64,000 nt of DNA. Source: Nitrospirota bacterium. GTDB taxonomy: Bacteria > Nitrospirota > Nitrospiria > Nitrospirales > Nitrospiraceae. Made by a program: the position numbers and the translations under genes. Positions 36,800 to 46,723 of the stretch are shown here, piece by piece (position 1 is the first letter of the stretch; each line of letters opens with the position of its first letter). The stretch lies in assembly GCA_030682135.1 (NCBI GenBank), contig JAUXQT010000043.1, positions 41,473-105,472 of the forward strand, read 5' to 3'. The notes beneath the pieces were generated by a model, which searched no databases, was not told the DNA's origin, and saw only the letters and a program-made list of their open reading frames with translations.

Positions 36800-38575
36800 T
36801 TAGGCCGTGAGGATCGTGTCCGAATCCTTCGGCGTCACTTGCCCGGATCCTGCCTGCTTACTCTTCAAGGCTGGAGGATCTTCCAAGAGCATCTCATGAT
36901 TACAACCGCCCGCGGGGATCATCGGATAGACGTTCTCATATCGATACGTCGGCACATCGACGATCACCGGCTTATTCACGGCAATCGCTTCCTTCAAGAC
37001 ATCATCGATTTCAGAAGGCTTACTGGCCCGAAGACCGACAGCTCCGTATGCTTCTGCCAACTTCACAAAATCCGGCGTTGTCTCCAGATCGCTCGACGCA
37101 TACCGTCCTTCGTAAAAAAGATCCTGCCATTGACGGACCATTCCATGAAACCGGTTATTGAGCACGATAATCTTCACCGGCAACTTATGCACGACGGCCG
37201 TCGCCATTTCCTGCATATTCATCTGGATACTGCCGTCGCCAGCAATACAGAGAACCAACCGGCCTGGAAATGCCGCCTGCGCCCCCATGGCGGCAGGAAA
37301 CCCGAACCCCATGGTCCCAAGCCCCCCCGAGGTCAACCAGCGGTTCGGCTTGGCCAACTTAAAATACTGGGCGGCCCACATCTGATGTTGCCCCACGTCA
37401 GTCGACACAATCGGATCCAAATCTTTCGTCAGTTCATAGAGCCGCTTGATCACGTGCTGCGGCTTGGTCGGACCATCAGCGGCCTGTTGATAGGCAAGAG
37501 GATTGGCCTGTTGCCATTCGCGAAGCTGATTCCACCAGGGCTTGCGTAATTCGCGTTGATCGCCGTTTACCGTGGCACGAAGAATCTGGAGTAACTCGCG
37601 AAGCACGGTCTTACAATCGCCCACGATCGGGATATCGACATTCACATTCTTCCGAATCGAGGTCGGATCGATATCGATGTGGATGACCTTGGCATGCGGG
37701 CAAAACTCAGAAACCTTTCCCGTTACACGATCATCGAACCGCGCCCCAATGGCCACAACCAGATCGGAATAGTGCATCGCCATATTCGCACAATAGGTGC
37801 CATGCATGCCCAGCATGCCCAGGGACTGCGGATGTTCACCAGGGAAAGCCCCAAGTCCCATCAAGGTCATGTCGACCGGCATGTGGGTCAGCTCAGCCAA
37901 CTCCAGTAATTCTTGTGATGCACCCGAGAAGATGACACCGCCGCCGACGTACAGAATCGGCTTCTTCGCCTTCGTCATGGCCTCAGCCGCTTGCTTGATC
38001 TGCCACTTATTGCCTTCATACACCGGATTGTAGCTCCGAATGGAGACGGAGCTCGGATAGGTAAACTCCGCCTTATCCATCGATACATCTTTGGGAATAT
38101 CGACCAGCACCGGCCCTGGACGCCCTGTCGTCGCAATGTAGAAGGCTTCTTTGATCGTCGTCGCCAAATCGGCGACATTCTTCACGAGAAAATTGTACTT
38201 GGTGCAAGGACGGCTCAAGCCGATATTGTCCGCTTCCTGGAATGCGTCATTCCCAATCAGGCTCGTCGGCACTTGCCCGGTAAAACAAACCATCGGCACC
38301 GAATCCATGTAGGCATCAGCCAGCGCCGTGATGACATTGGTCATGCCAGGCCCTGAGGTCACAAGACAGACCCCGGCCTTACCGGTTGCCTTGGCATAAC
38401 CTTCTGCCATATGGCCCGCACCCTGTTCATGACGAGTGAGGACCACCTCAATATCTTTCTGCTGATGAAGCATGTCGAAAATCTTCAATACGACACCACC
38501 AGGAAGCGCAAAAACCGTTTTCACGCCTTCCCGCTTGAGGCATTCGATGAGGATTTCAGCACCTGTGAGCTTCAT
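36800..38575 (-). CDS. ilvB: Acetolactate synthase large (catalytic) subunit
   Basis: A 591-residue ThDP/FAD enzyme that condenses pyruvate with pyruvate or 2-ketobutyrate. N-terminal ThDP part with VLTRHEQGAGHMAEGYA and the catalytic Glu there; C-terminal ThDP-Mg motif GDGSIQMNMQE followed by LNNRFHGMVRQWQ. ATG at 38575 is chosen because GGAGG lies seven bases upstream. It heads the ilvB-ilvN-ilvC string; a sigma70-like promoter at 38720-38749 would give a ~140-base leader. Confidence 0.97.
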   Translation of the reverse strand: MKLTGAEILIECLKREGVKTVFALPGGVVLKIFDMLHQQKDIEVVLTRHEQGAGHMAEGYAKATGKAGVCLVTSGPGMTNVITALADAYMDSVPMVCFTGQVPTSLIGNDAFQEADNIGLSRPCTKYNFLVKNVADLATTIKEAFYIATTGRPGPVLVDIPKDVSMDKAEFTYPSSVSIRSYNPVYEGNKWQIKQAAEAMTKAKKPILYVGGGVIFSGASQELLELAELTHMPVDMTLMGLGAFPGEHPQSLGMLGMHGTYCANMAMHYSDLVVAIGARFDDRVTGKVSEFCPHAKVIHIDIDPTSIRKNVNVDIPIVGDCKTVLRELLQILRATVNGDQRELRKPWWNQLREWQQANPLAYQQAADGPTKPQHVIKRLYELTKDLDPIVSTDVGQHQMWAAQYFKLAKPNRWLTSGGLGTMGFGFPAAMGAQAAFPGRLVLCIAGDGSIQMNMQEMATAVVHKLPVKIIVLNNRFHGMVRQWQDLFYEGRYASSDLETTPDFVKLAEAYGAVGLRASKPSEIDDVLKEAIAVNKPVIVDVPTYRYENVYPMIPAGGCNHEMLLEDPPALKSKQAGSGQVTPKDSDTILTA

Positions 38576-38682
38576 GATAGAACCTCCATCCAACCCGCCG
38601 GTGAAAACCGAACGGAGGAATCGGCACGATAGGCGACGTTGCGGCTTATCCCAAATAGACCGGACCAGAATCCGACGATAAC

Positions 38683-38696
38683 TCAGAACGTTCTGA
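38683..38696. promoter_or_regulatory. Perfect 14-bp palindrome in the ilvB leader
   Basis: TCAGAACGTTCTGA is a perfect palindrome about 20-30 bases downstream of the predicted ilvB transcription start. It could be an operator for a dimeric repressor or simply a short hairpin. It does not match a full LexA box. Low certainty. Confidence 0.35.
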
Positions 38697-38714
38697 AAAA
38701 TCAGGGATAAAGAT

Positions 38715-38867
38715 CTATGATCCTAGCATCACACATTTCATCGCGTCAATAGTGCGGCACGCCACGCCCACCGCTCGCTGACAGTCTCCCTCCTCTATGA
38801 TATTGTTCAAATCATCCAGCACACGCTGTTGGCCCTGAGTCGTCACTCCATGAGCATGCCAGTCCAT
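38715..38867 (-). CDS. Possible small protein, uncertain
   Basis: A frame encoding 50 residues from ATG at 38867 (with ...QQRVLDDLNNIIEEGDCQRAV and AMKCVMLGS). It has plausible helical composition, but no family is recognised, no strong ribosome site is visible, it overlaps the start of the glutaredoxin-like gene on the other strand, and the candidate ilvB promoter lies inside it. It may be a chance frame. Confidence 0.25.
   Translation of the reverse strand: MDWHAHGVTTQGQQRVLDDLNNIIEEGDCQRAVGVACRTIDAMKCVMLGS
38720..38749 (-). promoter_or_regulatory. Candidate sigma70 promoter of ilvB
   Basis: On the minus strand TTGACG (38749-38744), 18 bases, then TAGGAT (38725-38720). It is about 145 bases upstream of the ilvB ATG. 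The -35 is close to consensus; the -10 matches 4 of 6. Confidence 0.5.
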
Positions 38868-39158
38868 GTGACCATTCTCTCTCGTAAAGACTGCCATCTC
38901 TGCAATGTCATCTTCCGTATCGCAGCGCATCTCCAGGCAGAGATGAACATCACAACTACAAAAGTGGACATTGAGGGCAATCGCGCTTTGACGGAACGTT
39001 ATGGATCGAGAGTTCCCGTCGTCCTAATCGACGAGGTCGAACACCTATCAGGAAAAGTGACGGAGGGGGAGCTCCGTCGAGCGATAAAAAAAGCGCGGTG
39101 GAGAAGACCTATAAGCCGGATTCTGTCCCGTCTGGGATGTGGTCCCAAGCGGGGGTGA
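38850..39158 (+). CDS. Glutaredoxin-like (DUF836-type) protein
   Basis: A 102-residue thioredoxin-fold protein with the redox pair CHLC (Cys15-Cys18) in VTILSRKDCHLCN, and the cis-Pro segment YGSRVPVVLIDE. The glutaredoxin-like domain covers about residues 4-80. ATG at 38850 is chosen; an in-frame ATG at 38856 is equally good. The C-terminal basic tail (about 20 residues) is encoded by DNA that is antisense to rnpB (39098-39158), an unusual tail-to-tail overlap. Confidence 0.82.
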   Translation: MSMPVHVTILSRKDCHLCNVIFRIAAHLQAEMNITTTKVDIEGNRALTERYGSRVPVVLIDEVEHLSGKVTEGELRRAIKKARWRRPISRILSRLGCGPKRG

Positions 39159-39524
39159 TCATTTCTCTGGGATCCGAGTTGCCTCGAACCTCAAGCGACC
39201 TACCCGAAGACCTCGGCCGGGCCAGCCGGTCGCCGACTCTCCGAAGAAAGCCGACAGATGTCTTCCTATTTGGCCTTGCATCGGGCGACGCTTACCGTGC
39301 CAGTGATGTTACCACCACCGCGGTGGGCTCTTACCCCGCCGTTTCACCCTTACCTGATCCTCAGCGATAAGATTCGCACCTCATCGCCTTGGCCATCGGC
39401 GGTTTGTTCTCTGTGGTGCTGGTGTCGGATCGCTCCGCCTGGGCGTTACCCAGCGCCCTGCCCATGAAGTCCGGACTTTCCTCTAGGAGCGTTGCCGCTC
39501 CAAGCGATCACCCGGTCTTCTCCC
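39098..39524 (-). ncRNA. rnpB: RNase P RNA (bacterial type A-like)
   Basis: On the minus strand the sequence begins GAAGACCGGGTGATCGC and contains the universal 5' core GAGGAAAGTCCGGACTTC, then GGTAAGGGTGAAACGG, and ends with ACAGAATCCGGCTTATAGG followed by a segment complementary to the 5' end (P1: GGTCTTCTC/GAGAAGACC). The length is about 425 bases, usual for bacterial RNase P RNA. It processes tRNA 5' ends. A run of T follows the 3' end on the minus strand (39093-39086), consistent with termination. The exact ends are approximate by a few bases. Confidence 0.96.
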
Positions 39525-39536
39525 TCGCGCGATCTG

Positions 39537-39565
39537 AGTATAGAAAGGGGACACAGCGGATGCAA
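39537..39565 (-). promoter_or_regulatory. Sigma70 promoter of rnpB
   Basis: On the minus strand TTGCAT (39565-39560), 17 bases, then TATACT (39542-39537). The expected start is about 7 bases further, next to the first paired bases of the RNase P RNA. Confidence 0.7.
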
Positions 39566-39620
39566 GTCCGTACCCTCATGCTCTGCCATCCGGGGAAAAC
39601 ACGTCCTAGCGAACACTGAA

Positions 39621-40484
39621 TTAGCGCAGCGACGGCAATGCCAAGGCCTGTGCGGGCTGTTTCGATTGGAAAATCCCCATCGCCTCCGGCATCCACTGTT
39701 TCAGCTGATCGATTCTGGTCTCATTACTCGGATGAGTCGACATGAACTCTGAAGGACCACCACCGCCCGACAACTGCGCCATCCGCTCCCAAAGGGACAC
39801 GGACTCACGTGGGTCGTACCCCGCATCGGCAGCAAGGAGAATTCCGATGTAGTCCGCTTCCGATTCATGCTTCCGACTAAACGGCAACAAGACTCCAACC
39901 TGCGCACCCGCACCAAGCGCTGCCATGGCGGCTTGAGACATCATTCCGCCGCCGCCAGCCGCTCCTGCCGCGGCCCCAGCCACCTGCAAGGCCGCATTCG
40001 TCAATTGCCCCTGGCTCATCCGTTCGGCCCCGTGACGGGCCAGGGCATGCACGACTTCATGCCCCATCACCGCTGCCAATCCGGCCTCAGTCCGTGCCAC
40101 CGGGAAAATCCCTGTGTACACCGCAATCTTGCCTCCGGGTAATGCGAAGGCATTCATGGTTTTATCGTCTTTGATGACGATCACTTCCCACTGAAACTGC
40201 TGGGCCATTTCAGCATATTTCGAACGTTTCGCAGCCTCAATAATTCGTGCCGCGACCCGCCTCACTGGCTCAATCTCTCGAGGATCTTGCGACTGCCTGA
40301 GCTTGGGGTCGGTCTTCACCTGACTATAGGCCTGCGCGCCCATCTGCATTTCTTGCGGCACGGATGTGATCAGCAACTGTGACCGACCCGTATAGGGATT
40401 CGTCTCGCACCCGCTGACCGCCAGCAGTCCGAACCCCGCCACCATCAACAATCCTCTGTGCAAGAAGGACGTCCATGCCTGCAT
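39621..40484 (-). CDS. M48 family metalloprotease, lipoprotein (LoiP/YcaL-like)
   Basis: A 287-residue exported Zn protease. The start ATG at 40484 has GGAGGAAGTGC upstream; the lipobox is LAVSGC (Cys26). The active site HEVVH is at residues 142-146 (GHEVVHALARHG), and the third ligand Glu lies in ESEADYIGI. The substrate is unknown; relatives (LoiP, BepA) maintain outer-membrane protein quality. A Gly/Ala-rich stretch (about residues 165-195) is likely a loop. It lies between rnpB and a gene-poor stretch. Confidence 0.92.
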   Translation of the reverse strand: MQAWTSFLHRGLLMVAGFGLLAVSGCETNPYTGRSQLLITSVPQEMQMGAQAYSQVKTDPKLRQSQDPREIEPVRRVAARIIEAAKRSKYAEMAQQFQWEVIVIKDDKTMNAFALPGGKIAVYTGIFPVARTEAGLAAVMGHEVVHALARHGAERMSQGQLTNAALQVAGAAAGAAGGGGMMSQAAMAALGAGAQVGVLLPFSRKHESEADYIGILLAADAGYDPRESVSLWERMAQLSGGGGPSEFMSTHPSNETRIDQLKQWMPEAMGIFQSKQPAQALALPSLR

Positions 40485-40928
40485 TGCACTTCCTCCTAAA
40501 ATGACTCGCCGTCTACGAGTGTGAAAATAAACCGTCCCTTGAAGCTCTGTAAGATTACCGCGCCGCGAGGAAAATCTCCACTTGAGCGACCGGCCTGTGG
40601 CCACGAGAACAGCCAAGATAGAGCATATCAATGAGTTCCGCGAGGAAGACGATTTCGGTCCTCTTGTCATCGCCGTCGTCTTTGCCGGCACTACGACCCT
40701 GTTTATCCCCCTGCAGGAACAAGGATACAGGCCTCAATCGCTGTTCGTGCAGAATCCCATTCCTAACTCAAGCGTCTCTCGGGTGAAATCGACATGACGT
40801 TGCCCAAAGACATGCCACTCACCGCTATACTGGCGGGATGAATGCTGATGAAGACGCTGAGCGAATACCGATGAGGATCGGTCACGACACTGTGCGGTAA
40901 GAAGGCTCAGGCGGTACAGGAAAACGGA
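40485..40928. other. Gene-poor stretch between M48 protease and zinc-ribbon gene
   Basis: About 440 bases with no coding frame that I can support on either strand (short frames lack ribosome sites and family features). No RNA gene or clear terminator is seen. Confidence 0.6.
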
Positions 40929-41705
40929 CTATATCGACTCACCGATCTCAAGGATGGAGCTCTTGTCGAGATCGGGCCCCGGAGTGGCAGCCACAGGAAT
41001 TTGCCCGTCCCAGTAGAGCATCCGGCGACAATAGGGGCAAGTCTGAAGATCTTGCGAGCGCTTCACTTCTGAAATCAGTTGCGGGGCAAGTTGAAGGCGG
41101 CACCCGGAACAGGTTCCATCTTTAACCTCAGCGAGGGCTTGATCCTTCCCCGCCGTCTTGATCGCCGTATACCGCCTAAGCAGCCCCTTCTCGACATGGG
41201 CGGAATGGGCTTGCTGCTGTCCTTCAAGATCCGCCAGCTCAGCTGCGATCTTTTTCTCTAATTCGTCAGAGATCTTTTTCTCTTGCGTAAAGATCTTCTC
41301 GACGACGGCCAGCTTTTCTTGCGCTTCTTTGGCGGTCTGCTGCAGCTGCTCGATTTTCTCCATACAAAGCAGAATCTTTTCTTCGAAGTCGCCTTTCTTC
41401 TTGTTGGCCACCTCGATCTCAAATAGATGAGCCTGGTATTCCTTATTCGACTTCAGCTCAGACAGCCGTGATTTCATCTTTTCAGTATGGGCTTCGTGGA
41501 CCTCAAGGTCCTTTTCATGCGACCGCCGTTCTTTGACTACAATCTCTAGCGCAGCATTGGTCTCCTGAAGAAGCTGCTTGGCCTCTCGAAGCGGAGTCTC
41601 AACCGCGTTAAGTCGTTCAGGAATCTTTCGACGTTGATTATTGATCTCCATGATTCGGAGATCCAACTTTTGCAGCGCGATCAGGGGGGAAAGATTATGG
41701 TTCAA
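40929..41705 (-). CDS. C4 zinc-ribbon coiled-coil protein (CT398/CdsZ-like)
   Basis: A 258-residue protein. Residues ~10-190 form a long coiled coil (LQKLDLRIMEINNQRRKI, and KKISDELEKKIAAELADLEGQ). The C-terminal zinc ribbon has two Cys pairs, CSGC (near residue 203) and CPYC (near residue 228). Family members may bind nucleic acid or act as regulators near RNase H or sigma-54 genes; the function here is unknown. It follows the tRNA-Ile gene on the same strand by about 60 bases. Confidence 0.85.
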   Translation of the reverse strand: MNHNLSPLIALQKLDLRIMEINNQRRKIPERLNAVETPLREAKQLLQETNAALEIVVKERRSHEKDLEVHEAHTEKMKSRLSELKSNKEYQAHLFEIEVANKKKGDFEEKILLCMEKIEQLQQTAKEAQEKLAVVEKIFTQEKKISDELEKKIAAELADLEGQQQAHSAHVEKGLLRRYTAIKTAGKDQALAEVKDGTCSGCRLQLAPQLISEVKRSQDLQTCPYCRRMLYWDGQIPVAATPGPDLDKSSILEIGESI

Positions 41706-41767
41706 CGCACTCCTCTAACTGTTGTTCTGCACAACGGTCTCAATCTATTGAGTTCTATGCCCCTGCT

Positions 41768-41843
41768 GGTGGGCCCACTAGGACTTGAACCTAGGACCAG
41801 CTGATTATGAGTCAGCCGCTCTAACCACCTGAGCTATGGGCCC
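41768..41843 (-). tRNA. tRNA-Ile(CAU), lysidine-type
   Basis: A full cloverleaf on the minus strand of 76 bases including encoded CCA. The acceptor stem is GGGCCCA/TGGGCCC, the D arm GCTCAGGTGGTTAGAGC, the anticodon loop CTCATAA with a CAT anticodon, and the T arm CTAGGTTCAAGTCCTAG. The anticodon arm resembles known tRNA-Ile2, in which TilS modifies C34 to lysidine; elongator Met is the alternative. It lies between rpoD and the zinc-ribbon gene. Confidence 0.9.
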
Positions 41844-41944
41844 GATCAGGCGGATGACTCGTCGCGCCTGCCCCGCAGACAACAACGGGTGATTCTAGGC
41901 TGCACAGGGAGCGGAGTCAAATCACTCGGACGCCCCGCATGGCA

Positions 41945-43789
41945 TCAGAGTGTTTCCACGAAGCTGCGAAGCTTCTTGCTCCGACTCGGGTGGCGCAGCT
42001 TACGCAAGGCTTTGGCCTCGATCTGCCGGATACGCTCGCGAGTGACTTCGAAGTCCTGGCCAACCTCTTCAAGGGTATGGTCGGTGGCTTCGCCGATGCC
42101 GAACCGCTTCCGCAAGACCTTCTCCTCCCGAGGCGTGAGTGTCTCCAATGCACTATTGATCTGGCGCTGGAGGTCATACCGGATCGCCGCCTCCAGAGGA
42201 GACACGGCCTTCTTATCTTCGATAAAATCGCCTAAATGACTGTCCTCTTCCTCTCCGATCGGGGTCTCCAGCGAAATCGGCTCACGCGCAATCTTCAAAA
42301 TCTTCCGCACTTTGTCCAGGGGCAAATCCATGCGCTCGGCAATTTCTTCCGGCGTCGGTTCACGTCCAAGCTTCTGAACCAGATGGCGGGAAGTCCGAAT
42401 CAGCTTATTGATCGTCTCGATCATATGCACGGGGATACGGATCGTCCTGGCTTGATCGGCGATCGCACGAGTAATCGCCTGGCGGATCCACCACGTCGCA
42501 TAGGTGCTGAACTTATAGCCACGCTTGTATTCGAATTTATCGACGGCCTTCATCAGGCCGATATTGCCTTCCTGGATCAAGTCGAGGAACTGGAGACCGC
42601 GGTTCGTGTACTTCTTGGCGATGCTGACCACGAGACGAAGATTCGCCTCCACCAGCTCGGCTTTCCCACGCTTGACCTTTTCCTCCGCCACATCCAGATG
42701 CTTCACCGCATCCTTAATCTCTTCCGCGGACACGAGGGCCTCTTCGGTCTCGAGCGTTCGAATCCGGCCCTTCGCCGCTTGATAGATATTTTTAATATCT
42801 TCAAGCGCTTCCTCCGTACAACTCGTCTTGCGTTTGACCGCGAGGAAGTCTTTCCGGTCGCGGCACAACTTCTTCAGGGCCTCAGCCCCGGCCTCGCCGC
42901 TGATTCCAAGCCGGCGCTGACAGCTAACGATCTCACGCTCCGCCGTGCGAATCTGGATCGCCAATTCCCGCACACGCTGCACCATCCGATCCTTCAACAC
43001 GCCATGCAGGTTAACGGACTCCATCTTCTCCACAACCTGATCGCGAATCGTATCGATCTGCTTCTTGATCTTCTTCTGTTTCGCAGGATCGCTGTTGGCC
43101 GTCCGCGCCACTTCGTAGAGACTCTTCAGCGAGGTCGAGATTTTCCGGACGGAGTTCAGCCCTTCGAGGGTCTTGATTCGAAGCTCTTCGTAGTCCCGCT
43201 GGATTTGCTCTTCCTCGATTTCTTCCTCGGTCTCGACGATCGGAACGATCTCACGCACATCGATGGTCCCGTTCTTCAGCTGATCGCGCAGCGCGAGAAC
43301 GAACTCGATCGTCATCGGCATCCCATAGATGACCGACGCGATGTTATTCTTCCCCTCTTCGATGCGTTTGGCGATCTCGATTTCCCCCTCACGGCTCAAG
43401 AGCGCCACACTGCCCATCTCTTTGAGATAGAGTCGAACCGGATCGTCTGTCCGGCTGAGTGCGCCTGGAGTTAAATCGATTTCCTTCTCGTCCTTCTCAT
43501 CTTTTTCTTCCTTTTCGTTTTCATCCCCGGCACCGGATCCGGAGTCGGCCCCCTCGGCGTCATCGCTCAACTCCTCGGCATCCCGGGCCTTTTTAATCCG
43601 CTCACCCTCCGGCGCATCGACGATCTCGATATCCATTTCGCCGAACATGGTCATGATGCTGCCGAATTGCTCGGAAGACACCACTTCTGCAGGCAACGTG
43701 CTATTCAACTCGTCGTAGGTCAAAAAGCCTTTCTCTTTTCCGATCGCGATGAGCTTTTTCACTTCGCCGAGCAACTCTTGTTTCGCCAT
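41945..43789 (-). CDS. rpoD: RNA polymerase primary sigma factor (sigma70)
   Basis: A 614-residue housekeeping sigma factor. Region 1.1 is present at the N-terminus, followed by an acidic low-complexity linker (about residues 84-106, rich in Glu, Lys and Asp), region 2 with [19 protein letters not shown] and [13 protein letters not shown], region 3, and region 4 with the [23 protein letters not shown]. The ATG at 43789 lies two bases after the dnaG stop, so the two are co-transcribed, an arrangement common in bacteria (rpsU-dnaG-rpoD type). Confidence 0.98.
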   Translation of the reverse strand: MAKQELLGEVKKLIAIGKEKGFLTYDELNSTLPAEVVSSEQFGSIMTMFGEMDIEIVDAPEGERIKKARDAEELSDDAEGADSGSGAGDENEKEEKDEKDEKEIDLTPGALSRTDDPVRLYLKEMGSVALLSREGEIEIAKRIEEGKNNIASVIYGMPMTIEFVLALRDQLKNGTIDVREIVPIVETEEEIEEEQIQRDYEELRIKTLEGLNSVRKISTSLKSLYEVARTANSDPAKQKKIKKQIDTIRDQVVEKMESVNLHGVLKDRMVQRVRELAIQIRTAEREIVSCQRRLGISGEAGAEALKKLCRDRKDFLAVKRKTSCTEEALEDIKNIYQAAKGRIRTLETEEALVSAEEIKDAVKHLDVAEEKVKRGKAELVEANLRLVVSIAKKYTNRGLQFLDLIQEGNIGLMKAVDKFEYKRGYKFSTYATWWIRQAITRAIADQARTIRIPVHMIETINKLIRTSRHLVQKLGREPTPEEIAERMDLPLDKVRKILKIAREPISLETPIGEEEDSHLGDFIEDKKAVSPLEAAIRYDLQRQINSALETLTPREEKVLRKRFGIGEATDHTLEEVGQDFEVTRERIRQIEAKALRKLRHPSRSKKLRSFVETL

Positions 43790-43791
43790 GA

Positions 43792-45606
43792 CTACTCCTT
43801 CACTAAGGACAATATCCCGGTTGCAGGCCGATTGGCCTTTTGCATGCTCAATTCATTCACTTGTGCATTCAGTATCCGCGCATCCTCTCCACGGCCCTCC
43901 CGTTCGGCAGCCTTGAGTTGCGCGGTCAAATCTCGAAACGCGGCCTCGGCCCGCTTCCGCTCCAAGGTCTCTAAACAGCCCGCAACGTGGGCCGGCACAT
44001 CGTCAAAATGGTCTTCCCGCACGGACAACTCGGTCGCCAGCGACCCGCAATCCGGATGATCGGCCACCGCATCGAGCAGCAGCCTGAGTCCAACTCGGCC
44101 ATCCCGATCGAGATGGGTCAACGCCGCCTCGACGAGAATCCGGCAGGCCGGAACCGAAAAGGCCTCGGGCCGCAGCCGTTGCACATCCGCAGCGGTCAAA
44201 TGTCCGTGCAATAACAAATACAACAGATCCCGCTCTTCGCTCACACCCTTGAATGTCGCCGGTAAGGGACTGGCCAGTTGAGCCGTCGCCGGTCGACGTC
44301 CCTCCGACTGCACCAGCGCTGGATACCGCTCGATCAATCGTTGCTGGCTAATCCCCAATCGCTCGGCCACCACACGAATCCGTTCCTCTCGTTCGATCGG
44401 GTGCTCACTCTTTTGCAGAATCCGCAGCACATCGTCCACGCTACGGATTCGCCCTTCGATCGTACTGGAATCGGTCGTACTCAAACTATGCTCGAGCGCA
44501 AAGTCCAGGAGGCTCGGAGACTGCTCTTCCAGCCGTGCAAATGCCTCCGGCCCTTCCTTCCGCACATAGGTATCAGGGTCCTCGCCTGCCGGCAACGAGA
44601 CAACTTTCACGCCAAGTCCGCTATTCACGAACAGATCGAGCCCCCGCAATGCAGCACGAACCCCGGCCTGATCCGGATCGAACAACAGGACGACCTTCGA
44701 AGCAAACCGCCTGAGTACCTGAATGTGCTCCGCCGTCAGTGCGGTTCCCAGCGTCGCAACCGTATGGGTCAATCCGGCTTGATGAAGGGCAACCGCATCA
44801 AAATACCCTTCCACGACGATCACCGCCTTGAGCCTGACTACGGCTTCACGCGCAAGGTCTAACGCGTAGAGTGTCTGCCCCTTCTTGAACAAGGGAGTAT
44901 CCGGAGAGTTCAGGTATTTCGGAGTCCCCTCGCCAAGAATACGACCGCCAAAACCGACAACCCGCTTGCGCAGATCCGTAATGGGGAACATCACACGGGC
45001 GCGAAACCGGTCATAGGACCCGGACGCCTGCTCTCTCGCCACCGTCAATCCCGCAGCGGCTAAATCACTCTGCGCAAAACCCTGTTGACTCAGCGCCTTG
45101 ATCAACCCGTCCCACTCAGACGGCGCGTAACCAATTTCAAACCGCTCGATTGTCCCAGCCTGAATGCCTCGGCTCGCCAGGTAATCCCGCGCCGCCGCGC
45201 CCGCCGATCCATTTCGTAAATTCTGCTGAAACCAGGCCGTCACTGCCCGGTTCAGTGGCTCGAGACGGCTCATCTGTGCGGCCTGAGGCCCGGCATTCGG
45301 CCCGCTCTCGGGCACGACAATTCCAAACTTCTGTCCAAGGTCACGGACCGTCTCGGGAAAACTCGCACCGGTGATCCGCATCAAAAACGCAAACACGTTG
45401 CCGCCCGCACCACAGCCGAAACAATGAAAAATCTGGCGAGACGGGCTCACCGTAAAGGAGGGCGATTTTTCCTGATGGAAGGGACAGAGACCTTTCAGGT
45501 TCTGGCCAGCCCTGGTCAAACTCACGTGATGGCCGACCACCTCCGCGATATCGACCCGATCTCTGACTTGATTGATCACATCTTCAGAAATCAAACCTCG
45601 GCCCAC
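43792..45606 (-). CDS. dnaG: DNA primase
   Basis: A 604-residue primase that lays RNA primers at replication forks. Zinc-binding domain with [11 protein letters not shown] and [10 protein letters not shown]; catalytic TOPRIM core with [16 protein letters not shown] and [10 protein letters not shown]-terminal helicase-binding domain. The start is uncertain: GTG at 45606 (used here, giving [15 protein letters not shown], with AGGAG 11 bases upstream) or GTG at 45633, nine codons earlier. It heads the dnaG-rpoD operon. Confidence 0.96.
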   Translation of the reverse strand: MGRGLISEDVINQVRDRVDIAEVVGHHVSLTRAGQNLKGLCPFHQEKSPSFTVSPSRQIFHCFGCGAGGNVFAFLMRITGASFPETVRDLGQKFGIVVPESGPNAGPQAAQMSRLEPLNRAVTAWFQQNLRNGSAGAAARDYLASRGIQAGTIERFEIGYAPSEWDGLIKALSQQGFAQSDLAAAGLTVAREQASGSYDRFRARVMFPITDLRKRVVGFGGRILGEGTPKYLNSPDTPLFKKGQTLYALDLAREAVVRLKAVIVVEGYFDAVALHQAGLTHTVATLGTALTAEHIQVLRRFASKVVLLFDPDQAGVRAALRGLDLFVNSGLGVKVVSLPAGEDPDTYVRKEGPEAFARLEEQSPSLLDFALEHSLSTTDSSTIEGRIRSVDDVLRILQKSEHPIEREERIRVVAERLGISQQRLIERYPALVQSEGRRPATAQLASPLPATFKGVSEERDLLYLLLHGHLTAADVQRLRPEAFSVPACRILVEAALTHLDRDGRVGLRLLLDAVADHPDCGSLATELSVREDHFDDVPAHVAGCLETLERKRAEAAFRDLTAQLKAAEREGRGEDARILNAQVNELSMQKANRPATGILSLVKE

Positions 45607-45683
45607 GGGAGTCACAGCTCCTAATTCCCCCACCTGGCACCGGTGAGGAAGGTAAACGTAAGTGGTCGTAAAATAGACCGTTC

Positions 45684-45713
45684 AGGGTAGCAGACGGGAA
45701 AGAAATCTGTCAA
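45684..45713 (-). promoter_or_regulatory. Sigma70 promoter of dnaG-rpoD
   Basis: On the minus strand TTGACA (45713-45708), 18 bases, then TACCCT (45689-45684). The -35 is perfect. It is about 75 bases upstream of the dnaG start region. Confidence 0.6.
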
Positions 45714-45728
45714 CGTGGTGGAAAGAGG

Positions 45729-46073
45729 CTAGCCTGGAGGCCAGGCAAGATGACGCCCGCCTAACACATGAAGATGCAGATGAAACACACTCTGTCCGCC
45801 ATGCGCACCGGTGTTGACGACAAAGCGATATCCGGCGTCGGTAATCCCCTTCAGTTTCGCGATCTTGTTGCCGGTCAGCATCAAGCGTCCGAGCAGCTCG
45901 ATATCTGAGTCTTGCAGTTCAGCAATCGAGGTCACATGCTTTCTGGGGATAACGAGCGTATGCGTCGGCGCCTGGGGATTGATATCGTCGAACGCGACCA
46001 CGAGATCGTCCTCGTACACGAGCGCGGCAGGAATGGTTCTCGCCACAATCTTGCAAAAGAGGCATTCGCTCAT
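45729..46073 (-). CDS. HIT-family nucleotide hydrolase (HinT-like)
   Basis: A 114-residue HIT protein with the histidine triad HLHLHVLGG (near residue 97) and CLFCKIV at the N-terminus. Family role: purine nucleoside phosphoramidate hydrolysis. Its start overlaps the hisIE stop by four bases, so it ends the his string. Confidence 0.95.
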   Translation of the reverse strand: MSECLFCKIVARTIPAALVYEDDLVVAFDDINPQAPTHTLVIPRKHVTSIAELQDSDIELLGRLMLTGNKIAKLKGITDAGYRFVVNTGAHGGQSVFHLHLHVLGGRHLAWPPG

Positions 46074-46723
46074 GAAGTTGGCTCCTTTCTCAAGCCAGAC
46101 TTACCGAACCGAGTCGCCAACTCTTGATAGATTTCCTGCGGCGTGATGCCGTGGTGCCCCAAAGCCACCAATGTATGGAATAACAAATCCGCTGTTTCGT
46201 AGACGATTTCCTCCTTCTTCCCACCCTTGCCGGCAATCGCCACCTCCCCTGCTTCCTCGACGACTTTCTTCAAGATACGATCGACTCCGCCTTGCAGCAG
46301 TTTGGAAGTATACGATTCGCTTGAGGGTTGCTGCTTCCGCTCTTGAATCATCTGGTAGAGGCGCTCAAGAATCCCCCCCCAGGACTCCGACGTTTTCGTC
46401 TCAGGAGAATCCAGACGGGAGAAGAAGCAGGCCCGCTCACCCGTATGGCAGGTCGGACCGACTGGCTCGACCTTCACGAGCAGGGCATCGCCGTCACAAT
46501 CGAAGAACAGATCCTTGAGCTGCAGCTTGTGCCCCGAGGTCTCCCCCTTCTCCCATAATGCCTTGCGCGACCGACTCCAGAAATGCACCGACTTCGTGTC
46601 GAGGGTCTTTTGCAGCGCTTCCCGGTTCATATAGGCCACCATCAGGACCGTGCCATCTCGCCAATCCTGCACGACTGCCGGAATCAGCCCCTGCGCATCA
46701 AATTTTAATTGCCCTACATCCAT
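46070..46723 (-). CDS. hisI: Bifunctional phosphoribosyl-AMP cyclohydrolase / phosphoribosyl-ATP pyrophosphatase
   Basis: A 217-residue fusion of HisI and HisE, which catalyse steps 2 and 3 of histidine synthesis. The HisI part (residues 1-115) has WSRSRKALWEKGETSGH, the metal motif DCDGDALL and TCHTGERACFF; the HisE part (about 120-210) has ILKKVVEEAGEVAIAGK. The start overlaps the hisF stop by one base. Confidence 0.97.
   Translation of the reverse strand: MDVGQLKFDAQGLIPAVVQDWRDGTVLMVAYMNREALQKTLDTKSVHFWSRSRKALWEKGETSGHKLQLKDLFFDCDGDALLVKVEPVGPTCHTGERACFFSRLDSPETKTSESWGGILERLYQMIQERKQQPSSESYTSKLLQGGVDRILKKVVEEAGEVAIAGKGGKKEEIVYETADLLFHTLVALGHHGITPQEIYQELATRFGKSGLRKEPTS

Noticed and set aside
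38683-38696. LexA (SOS) box
   Set aside because: The palindrome TCAGAACGTTCTGA lacks the spacing of known LexA boxes and is upstream of an amino-acid gene; kept only as a candidate operator.
40582-40797. 71-residue plus-strand frame after the M48 protease
   Set aside because: TTG start, no ribosome site, no domain.
42236-43474. Long 412-residue frame on the plus strand
   Set aside because: Antisense shadow of rpoD, a secure gene; composition rich in Arg, Leu and His typical of shadows.
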